From NCBI RefSeq assembly GCF_029227915.1, contig NC_079876.1, forward strand, positions 36,063,828-36,127,827: a stretch of 64,000 bases of DNA. Direction: 5' to 3'. Under the pieces are notes generated by a model that worked only from the letters and a program-made list of their open reading frames with translations, ran no database searches and had not been told where the DNA came from. The position numbers and the translations under genes were made by a program. Position 1 is the stretch's first letter. Each line of letters starts with the position of its first letter. This document shows positions 35,211 through 48,429 of the stretch, piece after piece. The DNA is from Hydractinia symbiolongicarpus (taxonomy: Eukaryota; Cnidaria; Hydrozoa; Anthoathecata; Hydractiniidae).

Positions 35211-36203
35211 ACCTTATTCCATGAAATTAACGAATGGTGAAATTAACGCGGTTTTTTAAAATTCGCGTTAATTTAATGACCGTTAATTAAATGCAGTGTT
35301 AATTTAAAGCCGCGTAATTTCATGACTCTTTAATTATAATACGGTAATTTAGTGACATTTTTGTAAGATATAAAAGCCTAAAAAACATAAAAATACATTT
35401 TTTTATTTTTACTATTTTCTCCTCATTGGACGGATAGCTCAATCTTTTTCTCCTTTTTAGCAATCTTTTTAAAATATCTTTCGTATCATCTTCATACTCT
35501 GATCAAAGTGGAAATTAACTGAAAGAACAAAATTTTAAAATTCTGAACATTGTACTTACAAACAACGAAAGCTTTTATTTCGATTTCCAAACCCCCTTGT
35601 AATAAAGGAGACCGCTTTACTACCGAGGATTCGACTGTTGCCGTAATTTTTGATTCGTGTGATGTCGCATACCAAATATATCTGCTGATCTCCCGGATAA
35701 ATATTACCAACGACACACACTAGTTTTTCCGGCTACTGCATTTGAACTAGATCATTTGTTTAACATATGATTTCCAAGTTGTTCTGCGCACATGAAAGCC
35801 CCTTAATCCAAAAAAGAAATGTAATCGAATCGTCTTCACAGGCTTGACAGACTCATGAAAAGCATCTACAAGTTTTTCCAAACTGAAAAAAGGTCGTAAC
35901 ATCATCACCGCTGATTGGAGCGCTGCTGGGAAAACAGAAACATTAAAAAGCGGCAAAGAAAAATTACTAGTTCATATCTTCAAAAAAAATACTTACTGTT
36001 AAAATATGTTTTTCCCACTCGTATATTTTTTTCTCTTCTTTTTCAAATTCGCGTTAATTAAATGCATTTTTGTAAACACAACCTTGGTCAAACGCGTTAA
36101 TTAAATGCGTTCTTTAAAATAATTTTATTGAACTGCGTTAATTTCATAAGCGTTAATTTAATTCGCGTTAATTTCTTGACGCGTTAATTTCATGGAATAA
36201 GGT
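35211..36203. mobile_element. foldback/MITE-like DNA transposon with subterminal gcgttaatt repeats
   Basis: Ends 35211-35232 and 36182-36203 are perfect 22-bp inverted repeats (ACCTTATTCCATGAAATT...). Both ends contain many copies of cgcgttaattaaatg-type motifs in opposite orientations. The 993-bp element has only short frames and no recognisable transposase, so it is non-autonomous. No clear target-site duplication was found. Confidence 0.8.
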
Positions 36204-36526
36204 AATCATAAAATACAAAACGCCGTACATGTTGCGATAATCATAATTTATACAAGGACGATATATCCTATGTCATCGGCACAAAAAGATAATATAATCA
36301 TAATGTATGAATTTTCTAATATATTATGAATATCACAATTTTTTTACTGTATTCGTTAAGATCATAATATATATCCAGACGACATATCGTGTATCTATTA
36401 CACAGACCCCCACTGTAAAGGAATCATATTTTTAAAACAGCATGATCCAGTTGATAGTTGATACAGATACAGATGCGTGATAAAGAACATCACTGATAGA
36501 GTTAATAAAGGTCCAGATGCGTGATA

Positions 36527-36826
36527 AAGAACATCACTGACACAGAGGAAATTTTTTGGTGTCTATTACCATTCAATTATCACACATTCTGGCACACAGC
36601 TACGTCTTGTTTTTGGTCGCACAGCCAACACTGAAAAAGAAGAGGCTAGTTTTAATCTAATCAAGACCGTAACTAAACTTACATCAAATAACCATCCAGA
36701 AAACATCGTATGTAATGCCCTGATCAGAATGCAAGCTGCAATAAAATTAGGTGCAGGCCAAAATGCAGTGAGCAAAGACAAATCATTTGAGGAGCTTTCC
36801 TAAAGAATACAGAACCATCAACAGGT
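36527..36826 (+). pseudogene. fragment of a repeated coding family, copy A
   Basis: Open without an initiator for about 90 codons: SLTQRKFFGVYYHSIITHSG, then GRTANTEKEEASF and TSNNHPENIVCNALIRMQA, ending in TAA (36799-36801); caacag/gtag follows at about 36821. The YHSII-RHSG...GRTANTE-EE pattern recalls a multicopy family of uncharacterised cnidarian proteins, remembered only loosely. A second copy follows at 37041. Confidence 0.45.
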
Positions 36827-37040
36827 AGGTTTTATATTTTACTAAATGTGCTATTGATATTTTGCGTTTTGATATAAAAGAAGCCTGCTGATCGTAACAA
36901 ATTGAACATTAAAAATTTAAAAGGTAAATATTAACTATATTTCTAAATTAGGGCTACAGTAATTATTATCTGAAGATTTAGTTGCACCTGAATATGGAAC
37001 CAAAATAAACATAACAAACATAACTTACACCAATGTATAA

Positions 37041-37862
37041 ACTAGTCTTTTCTTGTTATCAGGCCACTTTGCATTAAAACTGCTGATCTCACTTTCAAAG
37101 ATCCAGGAAATATTGTACTTGCCAGCAAATAGAAGGAGTATGCCAAGTATTCTGCATTTGATAATTGCAACACACTACTACGCCATGTTAATAAATCTCC
37201 ATATCCGTGGTAACTTGACATCACTGACACAGAGGAAATTTTTTTGTGTGTATTACCATTCAATTATCAGACATTCTGGCACACAGCTACGTCTTGTTTC
37301 TGGTCGTACAGCCAACACTGAATAAGAAGAGGCTAGTTTTATCCAATTAAGACCGTAACTAAACTCACACCAAACAATCATCCAGAGAACATCATATGCA
37401 ATACCCTGATTAGTATGCAAGCTACAAGCAGGGAAAAATACTCTGAGCCAGGATAAATTATTTGAAGATCTTTTCCAGAGAATACAGAACTATTCAACAG
37501 GTAAGTTCATTATACTCAAATACTTTACCTATGCAGAAAGCAGGAATAATTCTATTGTTCATCAAAATAATATTTATTTTTTTTTGCTTAACATTTTGTA
37601 TTGTGGAGACTAAGGTTCAGCAAACCATCACATTTTATAACAGCGACCGTGATACCGTTCTTGTGTTTAGAAGAATATTCAAATGATCACGAATGCTTTC
37701 TTAAAAGAATAGCAGAATGTTCTTTTGGATTCTCATAAATGGTCGGAAGAAACCATTGACGGAATCGTATTCAAAAATGTTGACACTCTACTTGATGACA
37801 CTTCCTTGATTCTTCATCATTACCAATCCTCGACACTAAAACAAGAAGAACTACCATCAGCG
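37041..37862 (+). pseudogene. fragment of a repeated coding family, copy B, with one intron
   Basis: From 37219 this repeats copy A (about 290 bp, YHSIIRHSGTQLRLVSGRTA) but has a TAA at GRTANTE. Just upstream a different frame reads KEYAKYSAFDNCNTLLRHVN, so there is also a frameshift. After caacag/gtaagt (about 37501) and a gtgtttag acceptor near 37670, coding-like sequence resumes (HKWSEETIDGIVFKNVDTLL, then LILHHYQSSTLKQEELPSAV). Disabled by stop and frameshift. Confidence 0.45.
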
Positions 37863-38845
37863 GTATTTTCTTTTAGCTCCTTCTTGAATTTCCTAGTTAG
37901 TTAAAAATAAAATGAATTCAAATTTTAGTCTCTAATATTTTTCAAACATGGTCAAATTATATTATCAAAAATGTATTTTTGTACAACTGCTTATTTAAAT
38001 GTTAACAAATATTTCGCTTGCTAAATTTTTTCTCCCTCTTGCACAGAAAGAACGCCTGATTGCGATAAGAGTTAAACATTCAACAAGAAGCCCTGCGGCT
38101 TTAAGATTTCCGTCATTAGTCTGAAAGATTTTGAAATTTAAAATAAACCTTGAAAACGGAGAAATATGGGGTAAACAAATCACGAGTATCACGATTCTTA
38201 ACTATTTTTGTAACTAACCTGCAATGTTAAAATACAACTCAATTAATAAAAAATAAAAATTTTACATAGCTATATGAAGTATTCTAAAATAACAGTTAAA
38301 ACTTTAACTGGATATTTTTAAAAGTGATCAGGAAAATTTTGGAAATTCCAGAATACAAAAATCTTGCTACGTAAAAACTTGCCGATTCGAATATAATAAC
38401 TTCTGAACGAGCTCAATTTGAATGATGAAGTAGTTCATTGTTTATTAATTCAGCAATAAATACATACATATTACCATTTCAGTATTTAAGGCTTCAAAAT
38501 TTAATCTCTTGTTGAAAATTTTTGAAAATGCTGGTGGTGCATGGTTTGATAACAGCTGACCTGAAAAAGAAAGTATGTTTTAAAAATAAGAAACATGAAT
38601 ACAATTTTACCATAAACTGCATTAAAACCAGGTTGTTTAAGTATTGTCTCTTTTTTAACCTCTCTTTGCCTCTTTGATTTAAAAAGGGAATTTAATACAA
38701 AGATACAAATCCATGCGATATGATGCACAAGTATATTTAGTAAGATTTTTAAAAATCAAGTCATTTCTAAGAAATCTTAGAAAAATATTTTGTGATACTT
38801 TGGGTTGATCTCAAGAAAGATTTTTAAGCAAATTAGGCATAAGGA
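37863..38845. other. AT-rich DNA, nothing recognised
   Basis: Short frames only (65 and 75 codons on the minus strand) with no domain or splice pattern I can support. Confidence 0.5.
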
Positions 38846-39497
38846 GAACTGATAATTAGCCAGTAACAGAATAGTTAGCCGTTTTTAATGGCGCCATAGC
38901 TTGGTGGTTATAACTCTGGCACTTTGTGCGGGAGAACAGGGTTCGATTTCCCTTGGCGGCAATTCAATATTGGTGAGTGAATGCTACCATAGCCCTGGAC
39001 TAGGACTCCCTATAGCTTACTATGACCTTTCCTGGAAATAATAGACAGGATTTGTAAGGGTAGCCATATAAAATATACAGACATTCTACTTATCTATGCA
39101 GAATGATTATATATACGGTGCGTACAGTATAATTAGCCGCTTATACAGCTACTTATACGATATATATCTTTTTACTTAAATTTTCACTTTTCTCCGTTAT
39201 CGATCTCCCCATAGCCATCTATATTTATATAGATCAACATAAAGTTGTGCTTCAATTAAAACCAAGAAAAAGAACAAGAAACGATTTTGCAAAATATGTC
39301 GTCTATATTATTAGCAGTACATATGTCGTCTATATTATTAAACAACAAAACTATTCTGATTTCAAGGAAAAACATGGAAAAGACGCAGCTAGCTGTAAAG
39401 AACACAAAGAAGCTTTTAACGGCTAATTATACTAGGCGTAGCATCTAATTATCCTGCATCGGCTAACTATATATTGTTACAGGTTAATTATCAGTTC
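38846..39497. mobile_element. MITE-like element with imperfect inverted ends, carrying a SINE
   Basis: Left end gaactgataattagccagtaac is matched, inverted, by the right end gttacaggttaattatcagttc, with further pairing of atagttagccg against cggctaactat. The motif taattagccg recurs inside in both orientations (about 39131 and 39420). No coding capacity; a tRNA-like sequence lies inside. Confidence 0.65.
38890..39090 (+). mobile_element. tRNA-derived SINE
   Basis: 38890-38961 is tRNA-like: 5' GGCGCCA pairs with 3' TGGCGGC apart from one mismatch, the A-box region is tagcttggtggttataac, and the B box is ggttcgatttc. The anticodon arm does not fold well, so it is a head, not a tRNA gene. A non-tRNA body follows (gaatgctaccatagccctgg); the 3' end is not clear. 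Confidence 0.5.
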
Positions 39498-39575
39498 ACC
39501 GACTGCTTAGTACAAGCAACTTTTGTCACGTTTCGACAACTTTTCTGCAAAAAATATTAAAAAAAAATCCTGTGC

Positions 39576-39577
<2 letters not shown>

Positions 39578-39648
<71 letters not shown>
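39578..39648. repeat. (TA)n microsatellite
   Basis: About 70 bp of uninterrupted TA; the Tyr-Ile frames across it are artefacts. Confidence 0.97.
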
Positions 39649-39649
<1 letters not shown>

Positions 39650-42600
39650 TTTTATCTGATAGAAGTTGTCCCACAAAGTGTCATTTGGAAGTTATTTTTA
39701 GCCCCCCTTTTTCCCATAAGAACAAGAGCTGGGTGTCCAGTCATGGAAGAACTACACAAGGCAGGATAAAGGTTTTTTGTTGCTTGCTGTTTAAGAAAAA
39801 AATCACTCTAATCAAAGCACTATTTTGCTTAGCTAGCTCCATAGCTAGCTAGCAAGTAATTTCGTGAAGGGGTATGCCAGCACCAATAAGGAGATCCAAG
39901 TCAGCAACAAAAATTGAGATAGCTAGCTAGCCAGCACACCTTTCTCACTTAGCTATATATAAAATAATTCTTACCTGATAAAATACACGAATTTAAAAAT
40001 AGTGCTTAGCTCCCCATCAATAAAGCTACTACGACAAAACCAAAGTCTGGAAAGTCATCGGAAGTCTTTTCCCAACATAAAGTTTTTAGTTACTTTTATG
40101 CTGCTCATGCGCGCTTAACATTCTTTTCTTTAATAGTTTTGTATGATCAGCAAATAATCTGTCTCTGTATTTCAAAAACACAGATCTTTCTAATCAAAGA
40201 GGCATTGTAATTTGAATGATGACAGATTTTATTTGTAATTTCCTCTCCCTTTTGTTACACAACCACGCATATTAGTTATCAGCTTTAACTTTGAATTTAC
40301 TGTTCATAATCTCCATATAGTTATAGTAGTGTATTGGGGATAACCGAGCACGATCTTTTATAGTAAGAACATGTACACTAGTTGGCATTCCCAAAAATTA
40401 AAATAATCAGAAACTGAAACAACCAGACGTTAGCATCCTTCGTGTACCTTAACATGCTCTTTATGGGTAAGTAAATATAAAAGAAAAACACAATAAGAGT
40501 GACTAAAAAAGAAATTAGATTAATAATGATGAGGTGAAAAAACAGATGGCCGCAATGATAATACTTGTATCATGACAATTTTTTGTGCAATAGGTACGAT
40601 TGGAATCCCCTAAAGGTTTTGCAACACAGCAAAATCTCCCTTTATGCAAGGATTCTCGTAAAGACATTGACCGAATTCACATAGAATTAAATACACAAAG
40701 TAAGCTCTGCGTGCGATAGAGTAATAACTGTTGTTTGTGTGGAAGCAGCTATTTGCAAACATAACACTTATTTTGATTTACTGAACATGAATATTAAGAA
40801 TATTCTTCTTTAGAAGAACCAAGAAATGTATGTCATATTGTACCAGGCTTTAGTGCGATAACTGGTTAATCATTAGTTTGAAGAATCTCAAAAAGATGAT
40901 TCCGAAATCGTACGACGCCATAATTCCATGTTCTTTGTTAAAAAGTTCGTCGTAGGTTTCAATCAAAGGCAAGGTTAATAAAAAACCTTTTTAATGACAT
41001 AGACAAAGATCTAATTACGTGTGGTGTGAAACCCGTGACGATAAATTTAAACAGTTATTAGCGCATTATTCACTAATGAGTAATAGGTTTTTTCTTTTAA
41101 ACATTCAATTTTATAAAATATGGAACATACTTATAGAGACCTGATAGCTATCGTCGTAATAAAATCGAATTTGAATGTCACAAACATACAAACAGAAATA
41201 TAAAAAATATATATTTGTTTACATATATGAGAGTTATGTATTTCAAAAGTTTTGTTTTAAAACATTCGAAAATAATTTCGAAATTTATATAATTTTTGTT
41301 GAACATTTGTTGTTGTTTTCTCTTACGGCCCAGATATTGTATTTACGTCTCTTGCCTTCCAATGGGGTTAAAGATATTTTTTGTACTAATGATAAAATTT
41401 ATTTTTAAATATAACGATTATTTTTCTCGCATTTTGATTGCCTATTCTACACAAAGTATATGCTATATTTTATTTTTTGCTGAGAAACGGTATTATTTCA
41501 CTTTTGTTTATTTTTTATTTAATGGGTTGAGTAAAGTTATTGTTTTCTTAAAAGACGAGAACGCATAATCGAAATAAATTTCACGTAAAGTTGTTCTTGG
41601 AAGGAATTAATATCTTTCGAAGGTTTTTTAATTCTCTTTAAGAATCTTCAAGAGCAAAAATTACGAACCTAAGGAAGCAGTGTTTATTGTTCCCAAGAAA
41701 GACTTAGTCCTTACCTTTTTAGGAAAAATTTCTTTACAAATCTCCGAACATAAAAAACTGAAAGCAATACTGTGCGATATCTACTACGTATTCTATCTTG
41801 ATCTTTTATAATTTAGAATTAGTGTGAACTACTAAGAAAACATATAAAAAGGGATATGTCGTTTTTCTTTCAATAAATTGATTTATGCTCGGTTTATATG
41901 ATAAACTAATTGTCGCCTTTCTTTTCGAAACCTTTCGTTATATTCTTTTCGTTTTTAAGTTTTTGTATATTTCACTCACGTCGTCACAAGTCTCGTAAAA
42001 AATTTAAACTATGTTATATTTTTAAAAAATAAAACCTTCCTGAGATTCTGTTATTAAGCTTTATGTCCAGCTGGAGCGTATTAACATAAGTTAACTGGTC
42101 TCCCTAATTTGTGTCGCAATAAAACGCTACGCAAATTGCTTGTTTTTCGACTTAGAGGACATTCTAACATAGGTGTCAATATGATATTACGCAAGAGAAA
42201 ATTATGTCAAAATTACACAGTAATTACCCGCCCTGATTACCTGTGGCTGTCGCTAGGAGGGTTTAATATACGGGACTATTTCACTTTGAAGCTTTTCGTG
42301 TCAAAATTATTTATATAAACAGGGAACTAAAGCTAAAAAACGTTTTAAATTGCATGAAACCAGCAAATCGCATGTATTTAGCAAAAAAAGAGTTCTTTCT
42401 GACTTAGAAACCAATTAATCCCAGGGTATTTTTTTTTATCTTAATATCAAGCTAACCATTGTCCACAAAATTACAAGGGAAACAAAACAACAAGGGAAAC
42501 AACAAAAATGAAATAATCTAAATTGTCTATCTTTAAACTATATCTATGTAGCATCGTCTAACAATGCAAGACGGTTGCTAAAACATTTAATAATTTGTTT

Positions 42601-42680
42601 TTCGGTTTTAGTGTGAAAAACAAATTTTTATATCCGATTGCCTCGATGACGTTTTCAATGAAAACAGGAAATTTAATTAC
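39650..42680. other. AT-rich intergenic DNA upstream of the astacin gene
   Basis: Contains tagctagc runs near 39830-39950 and several frames of 60-90 codons (for example 41175-41568, plus) that are A/T-driven and lack recognisable motifs. I see no gene. Confidence 0.5.
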
Positions 42681-42691
42681 AATGCAAGTGT

Positions 42692-42698
42692 CTATAAA
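42692..42698 (+). promoter_or_regulatory. TATA box of the astacin gene
   Basis: TATAAAA lies 88 bases upstream of the ATG at 42780; an initiator-like ccataccag follows about 50 bases later, implying a 5' leader of some tens of bases. Confidence 0.6.
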
Positions 42699-42779
42699 AA
42701 GAAGGCAGAGGTTGAACCATGCATTTATTTGAGGGTCCAGATTAACCATACCAGACTTTCAGTTCAGTTCAGACACAAA

Positions 42780-45700
42780 ATGAAGTTTGTGTTCATCTTG
42801 TTACTTGTTGCAAGGCTATGTGGTAAGTTAAGTTAATTTAACATTTGATTGCTTAGCTATTTTCTCTATTACATATTTTTATATATTCGCCTTATTTCTA
42901 GAATCTAAACCAGAAGACAGATCAGCAATGTCCAAAATTTTAAAAGTAAATGGTAACGACAAAAGTAAGTCATCGTACGATTATTTGTTCAAACTAATTA
43001 TGGCTTAAAGGAAAAAATGTTTCTTGGACGGAACGTTTTGCGAGCAGAATTTTGGACTCTTCTTGCGATTTCGAAACTTATGAAATAGAAAAACCGCGAA
43101 AGTTTTTCTTGCGATATCGCGGAATGTTTTCGACTCGCGAACGTTCTTCTTATTTTTTGTTTGTTTGTTGAATAAGTATCCTCTTTAATTTATTTCTGGA
43201 AAATTTTTTAACTTCTTACACCCTAAAGCTTACGAACAGCAATATCTGTCTTTCCAATGTTCAGAAATCATGACCAAGCCTTACCAGGCACTGTATTTAA
43301 ATTAGAAAACTCATCGAAGTTTGAGCTTCGTTTTCCTCAATTGTTTAGACGCAGAGTTTTTTCGCACGAAATTAAAAAAGGTCTTACGCAAAATTTTCTG
43401 CCCTAGTATGCTCCGTTTTTAAGCATTTTGTGCATATTAACACGCATTCAGAGTCTCATAACTCATGATGTCGGGGCCAAAGTGGAAATATTGGTCCTGT
43501 CGTTTTGTTTACCTTCTTAAATTAAAGTAAAGTCTCATTATTTAGCAAGATCTTAATACAATGTTATTACTACCTGCTCGCTCATCGCAGTAGCATTTTC
43601 GAGAATAAATCGTATAATATGAACACAAAAACGAAAACAACTTTGATTTGCTTTTTTGCTGTGCCAGTTATGTGATCGATTTCTAGCACGAATAACATTG
43701 TGGCGTCATCGACTGTATTTTGATTTGTTTACTGAAAATCCGAAATGCTTAAGTTCCCAGGTTTTAAAGATTTCCAAAGATGCACAAAACAGTAACTGTT
43801 TTACAAATACTAGTAGTTATCACTTAATGTTTCTTTTAGCGTTATTTTTTGGAGACGAAAAGTTAACAAAAGAAAAAATGAGACAGCTTTTTCCAGATCA
43901 GTTTGGTGTTTCAAGAAAAAGGAGAGGGCTATCAAAGAAAGGTCTTAACATCAGATGGCCGAATGGTGAAATGCCTTACACTTTATCTGACAACTTCTGT
44001 AAGTATTACTCCTAAACAAAATGCCTTGCTCTGTTTTAGCTTTTAAAAAGTTCAGTGTCAAGTACATGGTAGTCTGATGTAGACATTGACGGCTTTTTAT
44101 TTATCTTATCACTTCGAAATGATAGAAGATTTATAAACAATTTCTTTGGTTATTTTCTTTATACTCTAGCAAAGTATATACATACAAAATTCTTTATAAA
44201 CAACAGCATTTTCTTTTTTATTTAGCTGAAACCGAAAAAAACAGCATTCGCAACGCCCTAAATATCATTAAGTCAGCAACTTGTATCCAATTCACCGAAT
44301 ACGCACTTACTAGTGCACCGCAAGATCATGTGGCTCTATTTCCAGGATCAGGGTAAGGCTTTGTTACAAATCCTTTTTTCACCAGAACGCAATTTTTAAT
44401 TCTACACTATGCATACGTAAATTTAAATGCCGCTAATTGGAACATCTATTTATTTTCATTTTCTACTGCTTAATTCTAATTTTTTTGAACATATTTTTTG
44501 ATCCTTTCCCTGTTTGAATTATCGGATGTGTATCGTATCACAATGATTTGCCACCTTTTTTGATTCAAAATCGGGTCACATAAACAGCAGTTCTCGCGTG
44601 ACACTCGTTAGTTACTAAATTTGCGAAACTGAACCATCTAAGCCCAAATTTTAACTTAAAATAAAAGTACTTTGTGAACGATTACTTTAATAAGACTCCC
44701 TGTAAGGTGCTCTACACACTGACTTGCAAACCCAAAAGCGCTAAAGAAATGCGCAGATAGTATTGATTAAAACCCGTCTTGTGAAATCACAAGAGTCTGT
44801 GCAGAACCCACTTTCCGTTCTTGTTTTAACGTATCTATAAATCAAGGGGAAAACACGTCGAAAGCTCGGCTTGTAATTTTGACGTCGAACTCTTTACTTA
44901 AGTACAACATCAAATCTGTTCAGCAATATATATATTTATACTTCCATAGTACAAAAATTACACTTTCTTGCATTAAAATAATTTCGCATTTTACGAAGAA
45001 TAAAAAGTGAACTAACAAGTTCACTCGGATTGTTTAATTTTTTTTTGTTCTTTAATTATTTAGTATGAAATAACATTTAGTATTAAATAACAATCTATAA
45101 ACTTTTGCTGTTTTTGTTTACCTATATTTAAAGATAAGATCTTTAGTAAACTTTTAAATTTCACATCAGTCAAGATATTATCAAGAATAGTTTCAAAACC
45201 ATTTGTTTTTAAAATTTTATTCCTCTAGGTGCTGGTCATACATTGGAAGAATAGGGGGCGTACAACAAATATCTTTGCAACACTTCGGATGTTTTACTTC
45301 AGGGATAATCATACATGAAGTACTTCACGCGCTTGGTGTTCACCATGAACAAGCTAGAGCCGACAGAGATGATTTCGTTACAATCAATTTTCAGAATATA
45401 CTAACTGGTAATCGTAAAATTTTGACGTTTTTGTCTAGTCGGTAAAATGAGCTGGGAAAAAATTAATACGACAATGTTAATATTCTATCTCACAGGTCGT
45501 GAACGTAACTTTAACAAACGAGATACTGATAGCTTGGGCGTTAAATACGATCCGAAATCAGTTATGCACTATGGCAAGTAAGTGCTCATCAATGTTTTCT
45601 GTATTTAAACTGAAAACCTAAGACGGAAGCCATGTGTGTAGCGTTATCTAATAATGTTTTATTCAATTAATATTTAGCAATGCTTTCTCAAATGGTAATG

Positions 45701-46287
45701 GTCAAACAATAACTTGGAACGATGACCCGACTTTGTCATTGGGCGGAGATGTATTGACTGAAAAAGATATCGAACAAATGAATTTATTTTACGACTGCAA
45801 TGTCCAAACTACCGCAACTGCGACCACTGCGCCGGCTACGACTGCTACTTCCATTACCACTACTCCTGAAATAACCACTACTACTGCTCCTACAACAACC
45901 ACACCTACAACTGCTCCTACAACAACCACTACCACCACCACTACAACAGCCACTACCACCACACCCACTACCACTACTCCTGAAACAACCACTACCACTA
46001 CTACTCCTATAACAACCACTACCACCACACCCGCTACCACTACTACTGAAACAACTACTACTCCTACTCCTACAACCACCACTACCACCACACCTCCAAC
46101 AACCATTCCTACCACTACCACCACACCTCCAACAACCACTACCACCACACCTGCAACAACTACAACTGAAACAACCACTACCACTACTCCAACTACTCCT
46201 GAAACAACCACTACCACTACTACTGCTCCTACAACAACCACACCTACAACAGGTAGAACACTTAAGAGTTACTCTGAAGTTCTGTAA
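42780..46287 (+). CDS. secreted astacin-family zinc metalloprotease with mucin-like Thr-rich tail
   Basis: Seven exons join in frame with GT-AG introns: 42780-42822, 42902-42964, 43840-43998, 44226-44352, 45229-45407, 45496-45577, 45678-46287, giving 420 residues. A signal peptide (MKFVFILLLVARLC) is followed by a short propeptide ending in the furin-like site RKRR. The mature domain starts near LNIRWPNGEMPYTL and has the zinc signature HEVLHALGVHHEQARADRD, with three histidines and the catalytic glutamate, and the Met-turn SVMHYG. Cysteines are placed as in astacins. After FYDCN comes a tail of about 150 residues of Thr with Pro and Glu, a likely O-glycosylated stalk. Astacins cut extracellular substrates in development, feeding and defence. 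A caacag/gtagaa donor-like site at about 46250 means a further 3' exon cannot be excluded. Confidence 0.93.
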
Positions 46288-48420
46288 CCTAATTTGTAAA
46301 CCCTCTTTGACTAATTTTTAAAAGTGCGGTAGTACACACGTCTTTCTCTCAAGATCTTTTTTAATCATAATTTTCATTAGTTCGTGATTAGTTAACTAGT
46401 TTAGGCGCGGCTGATGATCTAATTTGGAATTTCAGGTTAAAATAGTTGCACAGTTAAAAATACTCTAACAAACATTATACATAACAATTTATATTTACAA
46501 TTGAAAAATGTACTAAAAAATTATGGTTGAAAAACATTAATTATGCAGGTGTAACTGCCAACAAACACGATTCTGACTAAAGGAATGTTTTCTAGAGATT
46601 GTATCAATTGTACTAAGTTTTCCTTATGTTTTTACGAAGCACCAAAATGATTTTACGTTACTGTAATGTGTTTACACCAAAAACTTTTCGCGTAGAACAG
46701 GCGCATGCATGTTACAAGAGCCTGACTTTAACTCAATATCTCGAATAATCATATTTTTCACTGCGCAGTTCGCTTAAACATTACATTTTGTTTAATTACC
46801 AAGCTGTTTTAGCACCAATTATAGGTTTATTAGCCTTTATTAGAAAGAATTTTTACAGTTGAAAAGTCAATTGTTTAGGCGAAACAATCGGAAATTAAAT
46901 GTGTCGTTTTTGTTTCTTGAATCTATACTTTAACTCAAATAAGTAAGTTGTATTTAAAGTATTCGAAATGTAAGTTTTCATTCTTTTAAAACCGATTACT
47001 AGGTTTTTCTTTTTGTAGCAAGTCCTCAAAAAAATTAAAACACATGATATCCACACTATCTAACAAAGGTTGTACGAAATGTTAGCCTGAGTTCATGTCT
47101 TTTTTTTAGTTTGTCGAGATAGATCAATATTTTGCTATTTGGTTGAAATCCGAAGAACAACATTATGTCTCAGCCTCGGAACAATTTGTCCTCGCTCATG
47201 TCGCTTATGTGGATGATAGAGAACAGCCGAGAAGAGTTAAAGATTGTATGATTATAAGGATTATATAATTTTTGGGTGAATGCGTCACAATTAATTGAGA
47301 GAGAGGAAAGATATCAGTCTAAAACCGGCTTTTAGCTTTGTTGCTAGTGTTCTCTTTCTTAATCTAGCTGGCAATCTGACAACTTTAAGCAACTTGTCAT
47401 TCGTTATTTCTTTGTATCGGTTTGTTCTGTTACTTTATACTAAAATCTCGTAAAAACTAAATTGTTCGTTTTTTATCTCAACTGTTTTTATGAGCCTTAT
47501 TACACAAACAATTCCCAAGGAGTTAGCATTGTATTTTCACCTTATTTCCTGCTCTATACAAAGTAGTGTCACTGGCGTAATGAGTAGAGTCGTTAGATAA
47601 GACCTAGTGTAATTAAACCCCTTGTTATCATAAACTGTAATTTGTGATGGCAGAACTTACAGACAAAATATGAAAGGTTGTAAACTGTTCAATAACCTTT
47701 CTTTGGAAAGATCGATTCACACATCATTGTCATCACGCGAATTATGCGTCTGCACAAGTGCAAATTCCTTTCATTCGTCCAGTTCTTAATTAATCAGAAT
47801 CCGAATCACAAATTTGATGCCAACTGTGGTTAAAACATCAGTTCATAAACAACGACAATTATGAACTTTAGAATGAATTTTTTATACAAACAATCTGTTT
47901 CTGGCTTGAATTCCTGACATATTTTCGTCCTCATTTGTACTTTTCCTAACACGTACTTACTATTGAAATTATGTAAAGTTAAGAAGACAAGGCACTCCCC
48001 GACGTGTTTGCTACAAAAATACTGTTTTATCATCTTTTTAAAATAAACGCGACTGTCTTTAGTATTATGCAGAATGAAAAAATACCCCTCAATGTCTGTT
48101 ACTATGAGCTCTGCCCTTAACTTTAGCGGAGACCGACCTTAAAATTTAAAATCTTAAACTTATTTTTATTTTGGGCCAATTTCTTCATTTCGCCAGATAC
48201 ACTTTTAGACGAAAGAGTGCAGCGACATTTTTTATAACCAACCAGTTTATAAGCGACTGTACTAAAATCTGCAAAATTATTAGCAAATTTAAGTGGCAGT
48301 AGTACTAGATAAACCACATTTTATGCTTTCAACTGAAGCTTTGATAAAATTAAAGGGAAGCGAGCTCAAAGATTCAGCTTTTTCTTAAAAAATAGTATAC
48401 ATTTGATTGTTTTATGCTTT
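46288..48420. other. AT-rich intergenic DNA, nothing recognised
   Basis: Short frames only (67 and 64 codons on the minus strand); no domain, repeat end or RNA gene that I can support. Confidence 0.5.
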
Positions 48421-48429
48421 TAAACTAAC

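Noticed and set aside
41175-41568. Two overlapping 77- and 90-codon plus-strand frames
   Set aside because: Phe/Ile/Tyr-rich translation of AT-rich DNA without motifs.
45789-46241. 150-codon Val-rich frame antisense to the astacin tail
   Set aside because: Shadow of the Thr-coding ACN repeat on the other strand.
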